Shown: one piece after another, positions 13,999-28,609 of the stretch
Layout of the letters: each line of letters begins with the position of its first letter
Numbering within the stretch: the stretch's first letter is position 1
From: Acanthochlamys bracteata
Taxonomy: Eukaryota > Streptophyta > Magnoliopsida > Pandanales > Velloziaceae
DNA length: 64,000 bases
Direction: 5' to 3'
Assembly (NCBI GenBank): GCA_019914995.1
Contig: CM034130.1
Coordinates: 1,364,001-1,428,000 of the forward strand
The notes under the pieces: generated by a model
Seen by the model: only the letters and a program-made list of their open reading frames with translations
Told to the model about the DNA's origin: nothing
The model's database searches: none
Made by a program: the position numbers and the translations under genes

Positions 13999-14444
13999 GA
14001 GTTGCAGCTCCGTTTTCTTCTCCAAGGTTTCACGTTCATATCTCTTTTTCTTCAACCCCTCAAAATAAACGTGATCTTCTTCTCTGTTTTGCTTTGCTTG
14101 AATATTGTTTCAAGGTAAGACAGTGCAAAATTTCTGTCTTCTTCTTTTTTTCTGTTTTTTTCAATCTTTGTGTATTCCCGGATGTTGATTTACTCTTTTT
14201 GTTTGTGATGATTTTCATACATGTCTTTTTTTCCTCATTGTCGTTGTTTTTCAATTTAATGTTGCAGGAAAAGAACGTGTAATTGAGATTTCTGCAAGTT
14301 TTCCGTGCATTATTAATGCATGAGATAATTCATTGATGAGACTGATCAACTTTAGCAAAAACATCGACGAATCGTTTGTGCAGCAACTAGTTTGATCAGA
14401 CAACAGGAATAAAAAAATTTCAAGCAGAAAAAAAGAAATAGAAG

Positions 14445-16578
14445 ATGGGATTCTGGTCTCTCTTTGCCGTGGCTTCCATGCCAGTATTGCAAGTCCTTAT
14501 CATAAGTGTTCTTGGAGCTTATCTTGCATCAGGCTACAGCAATATTTTAACATTCAGCGCAACGAAAGATATGAACAAAGTTAGTTCCCAATCTGATCAA
14601 TCATCACTATATCTTGTTTGTTTATAGCCTTCCATTAAATCTATGTTAAATTTCTGTGTGTAGATTGTGTTCACTGTTTTCACACCGTCACTCATGTTTG
14701 CAAGCCTTGCCAAGACTATCACGCTTGAAGAGATCATCTCTTGGTGTGTTAATTTCTGTACATAACTTGAAGAAAATTCTTTTAAATTTTTTTTTTTCAC
14801 TTTCCTTACATGAATTCTTTGTTTCTGTCCTTCCTCATTGTTAAAGGTGGTTTATGCCGGTCAATATAGGTTTGATAGTTTTTCTCAGTTCATTTCTTTG
14901 CTGGATAGCAGTGAAGTTGGTTGGATTACCAAAGCATCTTGAGAAGGTTGCAATTGCTATCTGCTCTGCAGGTAAATTCATCAACTAAACCTAATAATCA
15001 CCTCAAAATCATTCAATAGTTTACTGAAAATTTTCATATCCATGATACTTAATCATCGTATAGGGAATTTTGGCAACTTGCTACTAATACTCGTCCCAGC
15101 CGTGTGCAATGAAAATGGAGGACAGTTTGGAAGCCATAGCGTTTGTTCTGCTCATGGTCTCTCATACGTTTCATTCTCCATGGCAGTATGCACAAAAGCT
15201 TATTACATTCGACATGTTGAAAATTTTCATTATGTTTGTGGTTGTATGAAGATTGCATAGCGTATGACTGGTTGTGTTCTTATGTAGCTTGGTGGCTTCT
15301 TCATATGCACGTTTACTTGGAGCCTTGTGAAGAGAGCGGGATCCTTGTACGCGCAAGAGAAATTTTCCAGCGGATCATATCCATGTCTTATAGATCCAGA
15401 AACCCAACAATTTGCAGTAGATTACAGCATTGACACCAATAGGGAACCTTTGCTTCTTCCATCAACTAAGCCACCAGAAGAAGTCGCTGCAAGCGAAGCT
15501 GTTTGTTTCATCTTTCTACCAAAGAAGAATTAGTACACAGTTTTACTGAGTTAGTATTTGATCTTGATTTTCAGTCAGTACCTCGTTTAACCAGTAGAGA
15601 ACTCGACGCAAAAGAGGAACCTCTTTGGGAGAGAATTTTGGAAGCTTTATACCAAATTGGTCAGGAACTAATGGCGCCACCAACAATATCTTCGGTATGT
15701 TTTTCAGTAAGCTCTGCTTCAAAAAATTTAATTTTAATTATAAATAAAATGGAAGAATGCTGATGTGAAATTTGTTGATTCAGATTTTTGGCTTCATTTT
15801 TGGTGCCGTGCCATGGTTGAAGTCTCTTATCATAGGTGATAGTGCCCCTCTTCGAATTATAGAGGAAACACTTGCTTTGCTAGGGTGAAGTCTTGCTCTT
15901 CTCTTTTTCTGGGCTAGTGAATACCATTCAATGAATTCTTACATTTGGCTATTTTTGGCTGCAGACGAGGAACTATACCCTGTATTACTCTCATACTTGG
16001 CGGAAATCTTATTCAAGGTAAAACCCCTCTCCTCTTAATACAACCAATGCAAAGTAATGTAACGTTCTCTGTCGGTAATGCATTGTGAAAATAATGTTTG
16101 AACATGAAATAGGAAGGAAACACAAGTCAATTGGTTTGAAGCCTTCACTGATCATTGCAACCATACTAGTGAATTTCATTGTAATGCCTATCGTCGGTAT
16201 TGGAATACTGAAATTAGTAGGTGAACTTGGCTTTCTTTCTTCCGATCCGTTGTACCGTTATGTACTCTTGATTCAGTACGCAGTTCCGCCAGCCATGAAT
16301 ATAGGTACCTCTACTGTCTCTTGAACTAATTCATTTCTGAAACATGACTGAAAAACAAAGACCATAAACTTCTGGCAAACTTACTGATTTCCGGTTCTTC
16401 CGCTGCAGTTACGATTGCACAAATGTTTGATGTTGGTCAAGAAGAATGCTCTGTTATCTTGCTATGGAACTACTTGGCGTCCGCATTCGCAACTTACAAT
16501 TTGGTCCACAGTCTTCTTGTGGATGCTGAAGAACTCGTATGTATGAGTGAAAGGCATCCGACATACAACATTGTTTAG
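14445..16578 (+). CDS. PILS: PIN-LIKES (PILS) auxin efflux carrier family protein
   Basis: ER-membrane auxin carrier of the Mem_trans/AEC family, thought to lower nuclear auxin by sequestering it in the ER. Ten exons: 14445-14579, 14664-14743, 14847-14971, 15064-15185, 15288-15500, 15575-15694, 15784-15884, 15965-16017, 16113-16304, 16409-16578; 1311 nt, 436 aa. The N-terminal bundle has typical PILS words (FTVFTPSLMFASLAKTIT, AICSAGNFGNLLLILVPAVC). A central hydrophilic loop lies around residues 165-240, followed by a C-terminal bundle with GAVPWLKSLIIGD, TLILGGNLIQG, LLIQYAVPPAMNI and ILLWNYLASAFATY. Five helices at each end flanking a short loop is the family layout. An intron (14115-14267) probably sits in the 5' UTR. 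The first loop departs from the usual family text (SHSVCSAHGLSYVSFSM), so which PILS clade it belongs to is not clear. Confidence 0.93.
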
Positions 16579-17007
16579 CTGTTCTTAGATTTTGAAAGAG
16601 GAGTTCATATTTGTTTATACAATTCTTGTTAGATGCAGCAAGCGTAATGTGTATATCAGCTCAAACTACGAATTTTTGAGAGTTCTTTATTGAGAACTAT
16701 CGACAGGAAAAATGTATTATCGACAGACGAACCGTATACATATATATATGTGTGTGTGTGTTTTTCTGTATATACAGGAAACATTCAGTTACAAGCAAAT
16801 TCAGATTTATGGTTTCATGTCATCAAAGACCAAAAACTCGGACAATTGAGATAAATTATACCAAACAACGAATGAAGTAACCAAATTTCAGATTAATCAG
16901 TATTTACAAGGGTATAAGTTAAACTAGGTATAAGACACTATGGTACAATATGGACTATAAGCAAAATCGAAGATAAAGTAATGATACATCAAGGACTTGT
17001 GTCAGGT
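16579..17007. other. Convergent spacer between PILS and RRP44
   Basis: 3' flanks of two converging genes. It contains a (TA)n(TG)n microsatellite at about 16,735-16,762. No gene was seen. Confidence 0.6.
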
Positions 17008-20000
17008 TTACAAAAGAGTAAGCTCAAGCTTCGGCCGGTTTGGTTGGGGCTCCACGACCTCCAAGTGAATCTTCACCGTCTGCAACAACCGGTAACTTAT
17101 GTTTGTACCTGGCTTTGTCACTCTCTGGTGCGCCTCATCTATAACCCATTCTCCTGCTTTTTCTCCCTTAGGTAAAAGGTATATTGGGCCTTCGATACCA
17201 AACCTTCAGAGAAGAACATATCACCGTCAGCATACTGGTGTTCTTATGATACTCCTAAATTGAAATGTAAATGCAATTGACCAAGAAAAGGATAAAAAGG
17301 AAGGATCTATACTTTGGAACGAAGACTATAAATCCATTTGATCTAACTTTCACGATTCGGCCTTCTGTGTCTGTTGGTCTGTCACAGAAAAAAAACCATG
17401 AGCATTATTCCCACATGTTGGAGTCAAAGATAATATTCTGCTCCTTAAAACCAGGTATATGGAAGGTCACCTTTTCCTGAAGTAAATAAGAGTGTGGAGC
17501 TCAACTGAGGCTCTGCTGGCCATTTGAGCATTTCGGTGACGATAATTCAAATCTAGATAAAGCAAACAGTTAGTATTCGACAGTAAGTCTAAACATAAGT
17601 ATACCCACCATGCCAGAAATAGCAATCTTACTGTCTGCTATGCTTGTGAGTTTTGGAGCATCAAGAAAAATGGCTGGGAGATTGTCTATTCCCAATGCTG
17701 CAGCTAACAACCTGTGAACAATGACATCTGAAGGAAGAAAATATGCTGATTAGTTCATCCATTGTACTATGTTAAGACTTAAATCACACAAAGAATAATT
17801 TGGAGTATAACATAAAAAAAATTCTCCAACGAAAATTGGTTGACAATAAAGTCAAATAGCAATTTCTGTTGTTAAAATGTAAAAGGATCACACTCAGTCA
17901 TGCCTTATATATAGCAACATGCTCCAACTATCACTCATTTTTGCCCCCTTCCCCGAGTCAAGATTAGACATAGCAATATGCCCCAACTAGAAGTCACATT
18001 TCCCCCTTCCCTAACAATGCACTTTGTGTCTCCTGCTCTTAAATTAGTCACACCAAGATATTTGACGGCTGAGAATATAGACCACAGGAAAACCTCACTA
18101 GTGTGTTAACCCTCTTGACTACTATAACTAAAGCTCCTGCACGCGCTACAACTACTTGATTATGATTAAAAATTGAGTTTGTCATTTCAACGCCCTTGGG
18201 AACAGGGCACCACGAATCTCATACAAAGCACATTTTCTAAAGGGGAGATTGTGGGCAAAGTTTACAAGAGAAAAAGAGAAGTATTTCACCTGCATATCTG
18301 CGAATAGGTGAAGTAAAGTGTGTATAGATAGGTGCCGCCAGTCCATAGTGGAAGAATTCGGAGGAACTGAGATCTCCACTGCAGAAGTAGACAGCCTATA
18401 GCACATATAACAATCGGTTACCGGAAGTTATACTACAACCACCTTAGAAAATTTAGCCTATGTACCTGAGTCATGCACCTTGTAGCGATAATCCTAATTA
18501 GTTTATTAAAGTAAGGATCATCGCCCTGCAAATTAAATGTGTCAATAATCACACAGCAAATCTAGGAATCTTTTATCCATCAATATTAAATAAATAGAAA
18601 CCAAAGCAAACCCTTCTATACCACTGCACGATAAAGTGAATCAGCTAGAGCCTTTGAAGATGAGGCATCTAAAATCAGCCCAACAGCAGCAGCAGTCTGC
18701 AACAATGGTTCAAGCATCTCCTTCGTAGGACTAGGGTGACGCCTGATTCCATAAATAAAAACCAAATTATATATAATTAGAACCAATTGTGCAAGGACCT
18801 GCAGATGCCGTTGTCAGCTTTTTGCATCGAGTTTTGCAGATAAAGTGCGCAAAGCACTAACAAAAGGTGAATGGGAAGCTAAACAGCAAGAAAGGAACAC
18901 TTTGAAAACAAAACATATAAGTAGAAAATATATATACTTCCTAGTACTAGGCAAAAAGTGAATCAGTGCTTATATTTCATCCTAGCATTCAATATTGACG
19001 TTATCTGTGAAGAAGTCAAAAAAACTTCAACAAGAACAATTGCATTAATTTACATGTGCTTATAATCTTACGAAGTGACATTGACACTTTAATGAAGTAC
19101 GTAAAGATGTTAAGTCATGTGCAGAAGGAAAGTCATAGTGTGAAGGACACAACCACCGAGGTTAAACAAGAATTTTCATGATGTACCTGAGCAAGGAGCA
19201 TAATGGATAATGTTTCAAAATTTTTTCAGCAACTGAAACATTAGCAGCTAACATAAACTCTTCGATCATTTGATTAGCCTCTCGAATTTGATAGATACCT
19301 GAAGAGAGTGATAATAACAATAAAATCTGTCATGCCTTTTTGTTAGTTTAAGTAAAAGATGTAGAGTCAGACACTGACCTATATCCAATGGATCATGTGT
19401 TTCAGTATCAATTTGAAACTTGACTTCTGCTGATGCAAGAGTAAGGGCTCCTCTTTCCATACGCCTGTGCCTCATGGTCTGCAAATTAAGAAATTAGAAA
19501 GAATCTAGTCTCTTTCAATTTTGAAAGATTCAGACCAGAAGCAGTTCCTAAAAGATTAGTGGTCTTAACCTTTGCTAGTAAATTTAGGTTCCGTAGATCA
19601 GCAGTTAATGGATCCATCAAGCGTCTGCAGCAAAGAAAATTTTTTTTAGAAAATTTTCAACACACTGAATAAATAACAAGCACATGAGCTAATTATTTCG
19701 TACAGATTTTGGATTACAGGAGCAGCTGGATTTGCACCGCAAAGAAATAAAAGTCAGTAAACTGAGCATCACTTGGTTCTCAGAAATTCAGTATTACCAA
19801 AATTCCAAGAGAGGAGGATGAGACAATATGTACCTATCATCCACCTTGCTTGAGCTTCAATATAAGACAAAGCAGCACAAGACCTTATGACACTTTTAGT
19901 GTATCTTGTAGAAATTATCTCTGCTTCAGATGTCATTTCCTGTAACGAAGACCAAACCATGGATCAAATGTAACATGCTGCTGAGCAAAATAGTAGGTAA

Positions 20001-23000
20001 GAGTCAAAAGAAACTTTATCATAAACCTTGAACTTGCAGAGTGCAGAATCAGCCAGCAATATACAAAGCAACCTTAAGTTGGGAGTCAGACAACAACATA
20101 CAAAGAAACCTACTACTTTACAAAGTAAAAGACACTGCCAACTCCTTTCATCGAATATTAAGGTAGACAAAATTGATAACACATTCATCACCCTGATAAT
20201 TGAAGATAGAAAAGACTTGAAGAATTCAAGTGATAGAAATTATTTGAATAATTCATGTGTCACAACTAGCTAGACACTAAGAGGCATTACTCCAAATATT
20301 TGAAACTTGTCGGAAAAAGGAGTCAAACCATGATTTATCGCATCTCTTAAAGAAGGACAACAGAAAATATGTGCTCGTTGAACTTTGAAGAACATGATCA
20401 AATGAAACATACCCATATAACAGAAAAACCTAGCTGATCAACATCAGAACGAAGAGAGCAAATATCAACAATAAAGACAATCATAACTACATGTAAGATG
20501 CCTGTATTAAAGGAGTAGAATTGCCAGGATTATGAACTAGACATTAACAAAGTACCTTCTGTTAAAGGTTTCGGCAACATATCAATTCTCCTCTCCACAA
20601 GATAAACAGATGTTCCTCTTTGTGAAGCTTCCTCGTCAAGAGGACTTCCAGGAAGAACAAAGTTTGTCACATCAGCAATATCTAGACAATCACTATCAAG
20701 GATATGGGCATTTATATATCAAAAGGACTCAGTGGAATGATAGGCAAAAGAAAAACAAAAAATATATATGGGTAAATGAGGAAAACTAGTTCCACGATTC
20801 AATATATGATTCTTTTCAATTAATGCCAACAGAAAAAAAAGAATCATATGAAATAACATAATTGTGGTAAGGAAATTTCCAACTACCCATCTCGTAAAAT
20901 GATAAAGGATACGAACTCCAACTTCATAGTTCCCGCTTGGAAGCAAGGTGCAGTGCAAAGCATCATCAATATCTTTGCAACCTAAGGAATTAAAAAGACC
21001 ATATTAAATCATGCCAACAAAGCAAAAAGATGGGAATAGTACTTGAAAAGAACAGTAAAACCAACTACTACCATAGCAGCTTACCAGGTGGATCCACACT
21101 AAAAACTCTCAAATGTCGCAAATCCTGCCTATTAAATTTAGTCAAATCTTCAGCAGAAAACTGACCAGGGCAAGGGTGGGAGGCAATTGAGAACTTGTGA
21201 AGAGAAAGGCCTCGAATTTATGTCATTATCAATCAGAACCATCTGCAAAAATAAAGCACAAATTCCATGTAAATGAAGTTGAGTATGAACACAATGGAGG
21301 CTTTTGGACTGGGTTGCGTGCATATTGTAAAGGAACTTGCCTCTGTTTCAGTATCTCTATCACCAATCTCTCCTATTGTTCTGACATAATGGCCAGACGG
21401 ATAACGAGATGAACAACCCCAAGAGTCGACGCCAACAATTATCCTTTTATCCAGAAGATTCCCCAGCTGTCTAGTTTGGATCCGAATTTTGGGTATTCTA
21501 CGATCTTTGGATACAAATAAAGCATGTGCAACACCTCCATTACCTGCAGGCAATGGCATTGACTCCAATGATCCACAATAGCTGCAGTAAATCATTCACA
21601 ATAGAAATGAGTTTCATCAAAAGAGTTATGGATCCCTACTAACAAAACAAGCATGACAGAATACATGGCTCAAATAATGAAAGCATATGACATTTTGAAG
21701 AGCTTAGTGGGAGATACAATTAAACGCAAAGAGTTACAAACTCATAAGAACAAAGCAGTGAATGTGGCCTGTGTTATTCCTAACAATGCCGCAAACAAGC
21801 ATTAAAACGCCAAACTGGTATCTCATAATACAATCAACTTTTAAGAACACTAAGAATTGATGACTTACGAATGCCAATTTCTCTTGATGATGCCAACGAC
21901 CATGCCACATGGACGGAACTGTGTAGGTTCCTTGGCACCTGAAGCCATCTGAACTGCATTTGTGTTTTTTGGTGCATCATCCACACTGCTTGGAACCAAG
22001 CGAACATCTTGTACCTCATCTTCTTCTTCTGGATAATGAAAAAATATCATGAGCCACTAGAACAGTGAAAACAAAAAACTTATAAAATAATTGGCATACC
22101 ATCATCAGCAATAATCGAGGATTTTCCCTCATTCCATTGTTCTTGAGGCAAAAGTTCAACAGCAACTACATCTCCATCAAATGCCCTGTTCATGTTGGCT
22201 CTACCATAGATGACAATCTCATCACCTATACTCTCACTTCCAACATATGCTTCAAACGGATTGTAGCGGTTAACCCTAAGCTTTCCTTGATGATATATCC
22301 CACAGGTAAGGCCCGTGTTAATTTCTGACATAGGCTTGTGCTGCATTAAGATGAAAGGCCACTTAAGGGTCAACATCCAACACAGAAATGGAATGTTAAA
22401 ATCTTAAATTTGGAAAAGTTGCATTTTTTTCTTAAGAAACCTGTGAAGTGAATGCATGTCTTCTTAAAAAACACCAATGTGGAACACAAGTTATTTAACA
22501 ATTTGGAAACTAAAACATAGATTTGAGGTGAAAGGACCTCAGAGTGTATGACTCTCTTCTTTGATGGTCTCAAATCTTCAGCATCCTCCATACCTATGTC
22601 CACTGATGAAGGAAGGGCAACCAAGTCCAGTAAATCAAGTCGGCCAAGAGAACGCACGTATGATTCGACTGAAACGACAAACAAAAAAAAAACAAGCTAC
22701 GAATTGTTACTAAGTATATGGCAAGAAAGTTTTTTCATTAGATGATAAAATAAGCTACTTTAGGAGTACCTGTCTCTGCAGAAACCCCCTCTTCAAGTGC
22801 TTTTCTCCTATTCTCCATGTCATTAGTAATAAGTAAGATGCGGGTTTTACCATCCAAATGGCTTTGGTACCACCGAGCAGCCACCCATATAGCTAAAACA
22901 TATAACAAAGGTACTAACAAATTAAATTGTCTTTTGAGAAATGAGAGTAAAGACTTCGATAACTTCACAAATCTGTAAAATTCTTGCCCAGGAAAAGACT

Positions 23001-24801
23001 GCACACCAAGCTCTAATCATCAAACATACTCGAGGTGCTTCATAAAACTTGAAAGTGTGCTTTGTCTATCATATCAACTAAAAGTGGCATCGCAATTTCA
23101 CAAAGACCCTTACATAGAGAAACCAACTCTAATGAATGAGATGCATGAAATAAGAAGGCTATAGCTGGTATAAAACATGGTGGAACATCCACGGTAATAA
23201 TGATGGACATTAGCTGCCACTTTTCAGCATTGGCCAACTACAGTGATATGAACTGGTGCAGGAACCAAGTACGTTAGAAAGGCTATATCCTTTGAGATTG
23301 GCAAACATTAAGGTACAGAATGCAGTAACTAAAAGAATTGCTGCCTGTATGATTCTTGTTACAAAAATAAATAAATAAGGATAGCTGGTAGCAAAAACTG
23401 CCTACTTCAATGCATCTCCTTGAGGACAAGAAGATGTAAGGACCTTCAATGATGCAAAAATAGGACCAAAATATATACTGTAAGAACCTTAGAAAAGAGC
23501 TACTACATATTAAACTGCATCGAAAAAGTTGGTAGAACATCTGTAGTGCTTCTAGCTTTCGAATAGACCCTTCTCCTAGCTGACATATAATATCAATTTA
23601 AAGCAGATTATCTTATGCAATATCTGAAAAGCAATGTTGAGAACAGAATTATCTGAGTTTGCTGTAGATTAAACATGAGAAGAGAGATATAATAAAACCA
23701 AAGAAAAGATTACACTGCCAGGAATTCCACAAAGCTTATAGAAGAAATACGATCTAATCATTACCTCGATCGTTCCTATCATTTGGACTCTCCCCAACCA
23801 TCTCCTTCACAAAAGTATCCCTTAGGAGAAAAGTGGATACGTGTAAGAAAAGGAACAAAGAAACTTACTCATTTGTTGAATAAAGGGAAGAAACTGGGAA
23901 AAAAGTAAAAAGAATAATGCAAAGAGAAATCATGCAATAACTGAAGTAAAGTAAATGGAACACGAATGAACAAGAATCCAAAAGCAAAGCATGATAGTTT
24001 CTATCAAACTTCACTTTTTTGCTGGTACATTTTAGTAACCAATTTATTGTTAGGCCAGAACCACTCGCCTTTTTTAGGAACAGAATCTTTGCTAGAAGAT
24101 TGTTAGGCCACAACCAGTTGCAGATACAATTTGTTATGAAGCATATTAGCATAACACCTACTCATCATACTCACCAAGGTAAAATATCACTAAATTCCGT
24201 CTAATCCTGGACAACTCAAACATCACTAAGACTGAGCAAACTACAACTTTCAGTAGTTCTTACCCGAGCTAGTACTCAATGAACACCAGTTATCCATTGA
24301 TTCATCTATCCTTCAAAGAAACTAACTGCGCAAGTTACATTTACCACAATTCCACTAACACAAAAAATTTGTAAAATTGGCTCACTTGTGGTAATCGTTA
24401 GAGAAAACAAAGAATCCCCTTGACTGATCAGAGCAGAGTGCACGAACACGATTATACACAGCTAAATCTTGTGCCGGACTTCTTCAAGAACAACAGATAG
24501 AAAAACTACATCACGAATCGCCGGATTTTCTAAGAGATCTATCTGGTGAAGCACAACGTTGGTGTCCACAATCAGTATCACCTGCGCCAACGAACTCAAT
24601 CGAGCTCCCGTTGTATCGCAAGCCCCACATGATTCAGCGCCGCAGTAAATATCGTCACGCAAGTAGTGTTCCTTCACTACCTGATTGACACACAGTACCG
24701 ATTAATCGAGAGAGAGAGAGAGAGGTTTTAGCCTTTAGGGAGAAAACCTTCAAAATTTTTCCGCCTTTTGTTTTCTTCACGAAAGATTTGTTCTGCAGCA
24801 T
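17008..24801 (-). CDS. RRP44A: Exosome exoribonuclease RRP44/DIS3, reading frame disrupted
   Basis: Catalytic subunit of the RNA exosome (PIN endonuclease plus RNase II-type 3'-5' exonuclease). 23 exons on minus: 24748-24801, 24386-24680, 23765-23820, 22770-22892, 22538-22668, 22100-22340, 21869-22028, 21341-21581, 21085-21242, 20913-20981, 20556-20681, 20413-20465, 19834-19939, 19570-19624, 19379-19478, 19187-19298, 18622-18742, 18466-18525, 18290-18395, 17632-17727, 17471-17552, 17313-17378, 17008-17203. Landmarks: CR3 cysteines [13 protein letters not shown] motif [18 protein letters not shown] catalytic [22 protein letters not shown]1-like C-terminus. Corrected length would be about 935 aa, normal for plants. 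Breaks: one base missing between 24467/24468, one extra T in the run 21157-21160, one base missing between 19843/19844, and the exon-12 acceptor reads TG instead of AG (20466-20467). The last ten exons are intact. Either a decaying gene copy or sequence error. Confidence 0.9.
17911..18010. repeat. Degenerate 59-bp direct repeat in RRP44 intron
   Basis: tagcaacatgctccaact at 17911 recurs as tagcaatatgccccaact at 17970. Each copy is followed by a C-rich stretch (cccccttccc). Intronic. Confidence 0.6.
20682..20912 (-). other. Putative U12-type intron in RRP44
   Basis: The donor reads GTATCCTTT (20912 to 20904), an exact match to the minor-spliceosome 5' splice site. TCCTTGAT (20702 to 20695) fits the U12 branch consensus TCCTTRAY and lies about 14 nt before the AG acceptor at 20682. 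Normal U2 introns in this gene do not show this donor. Confidence 0.75.
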
Positions 24802-25854
24802 CCCCACCGCCGCTGTGCTCAGCTTCTTTTCCGGCGCGGCGAAAGAAAAAGGCCGCGAACGAAATTTGGTTGTTGTTTTTATACACGTTTGGGTTGGGCT
24901 GCCAAATGGATTCAGTTTGTTCCAGCCGATTATTTTACTATGGTCCAGATTTTAAAATATTAAAGCTCGTAGCAGACGTGGCCCATAAGCCCAATCGTTT
25001 CGCTCTATCGGTGTACAACTATTCACCCAGACACGCTTCCCGAGACTCGGACCATAAGCCCAATCTTCTCGCTCTATCGTGTACACTATTCTTCTTCCTT
25101 TTATAATAAAAAAATTCAAAAACGTCTGAGCACGAAGGTCTTGGTACTTGTAGAATTACTAGTAGTATTACCATCAAGTATAATGAAATGAGTTCATAAA
25201 AATTTAATTTTTAAACGTTTAGTTTTAAAAGATAATAAATATATTATATTTAATTGTAATCGAAAGTAAATTTTTATAATTGATTGAAATTGAAAGTGAA
25301 TTAGAAAATAAATTGTATATCAAACTGATACACGTCCCTCTATAAAAGAAGTTGCAAATGCTAGCAGTATGATTCATACAAATACATCACACAATAAGAA
25401 ATTTAAGTAGAATCTACCAAATGATGTTTAACCACAAAGACAAAGATTCTGCGGTTTCAGGCCATAATCATCTGGTGCTTTAACAACCATCAGAAGGATT
25501 AGACCATAAATCATGAATACAATGAAAAGAAAATCTTACATAGAATGTGGTTATGGACAAGCATTACATTATAGCCATAGAGAAGAAATGCATATATTGA
25601 GAATGAAACAAAGGCCTCTTTAGTAATCTTAGGCAGGAAACACAAGTGAACAGAGAGATTGTTGATGTGTGTGGCTGCAAGTAGAGAGGTCACACCAATC
25701 TCTTATCTCATTCCTTGCACTCTGGCAACCACACACACTTTACCTTACTTACCTTACTCTCCCTTGATCACCCATAGAAAAATTATAGAGCCATGTAACC
25801 ATCTTGTTATATATAGCTGCTCTTTTGGAACCGTAGCAGTCGTTAGTTGCAGCA
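24802..25854. promoter_or_regulatory. Shared upstream region, RRP44 (-) and GAPB (+)
   Basis: About 1.05 kb between divergent ATGs. The RRP44 side (24,880-25,070) holds GGCCCA/AAGCCCA motifs and a 41-bp direct repeat. On the GAPB side, a GATAAG-type I-box (rc, cttatc) near 25,700 fits light regulation, and ttatatatag at 25807-25816 is a TATA box about 40 nt upstream of the GAPB start codon. The middle part is AT-rich with nothing recognised. Confidence 0.6.
24983..25091. repeat. Two 40-bp direct repeats upstream of RRP44
   Basis: Copies begin ccataagcccaatc near 24983 and 25052 and run through ctctatcg to gtacactattc, differing by small indels. The offset is about 69 bp. Each contains an AAGCCCAAT motif, so promoter elements were duplicated along with the repeat. 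Confidence 0.75.

Positions 25855-28609
<2,755 letters not shown>

Noticed and set aside
13944-14282. 112-codon ORF upstream of PILS
   Set aside because: Phe/Cys/Ser-rich, spans the TATA box and the 5' UTR intron of PILS; not a protein.
17471-17480. Apparent lost donor after RRP44 exon 21 (CAG|GAAAAG)
   Set aside because: The real donor is a few bases on, AAAAG|GTGACC, giving the expected [11 protein letters not shown] across the junction.
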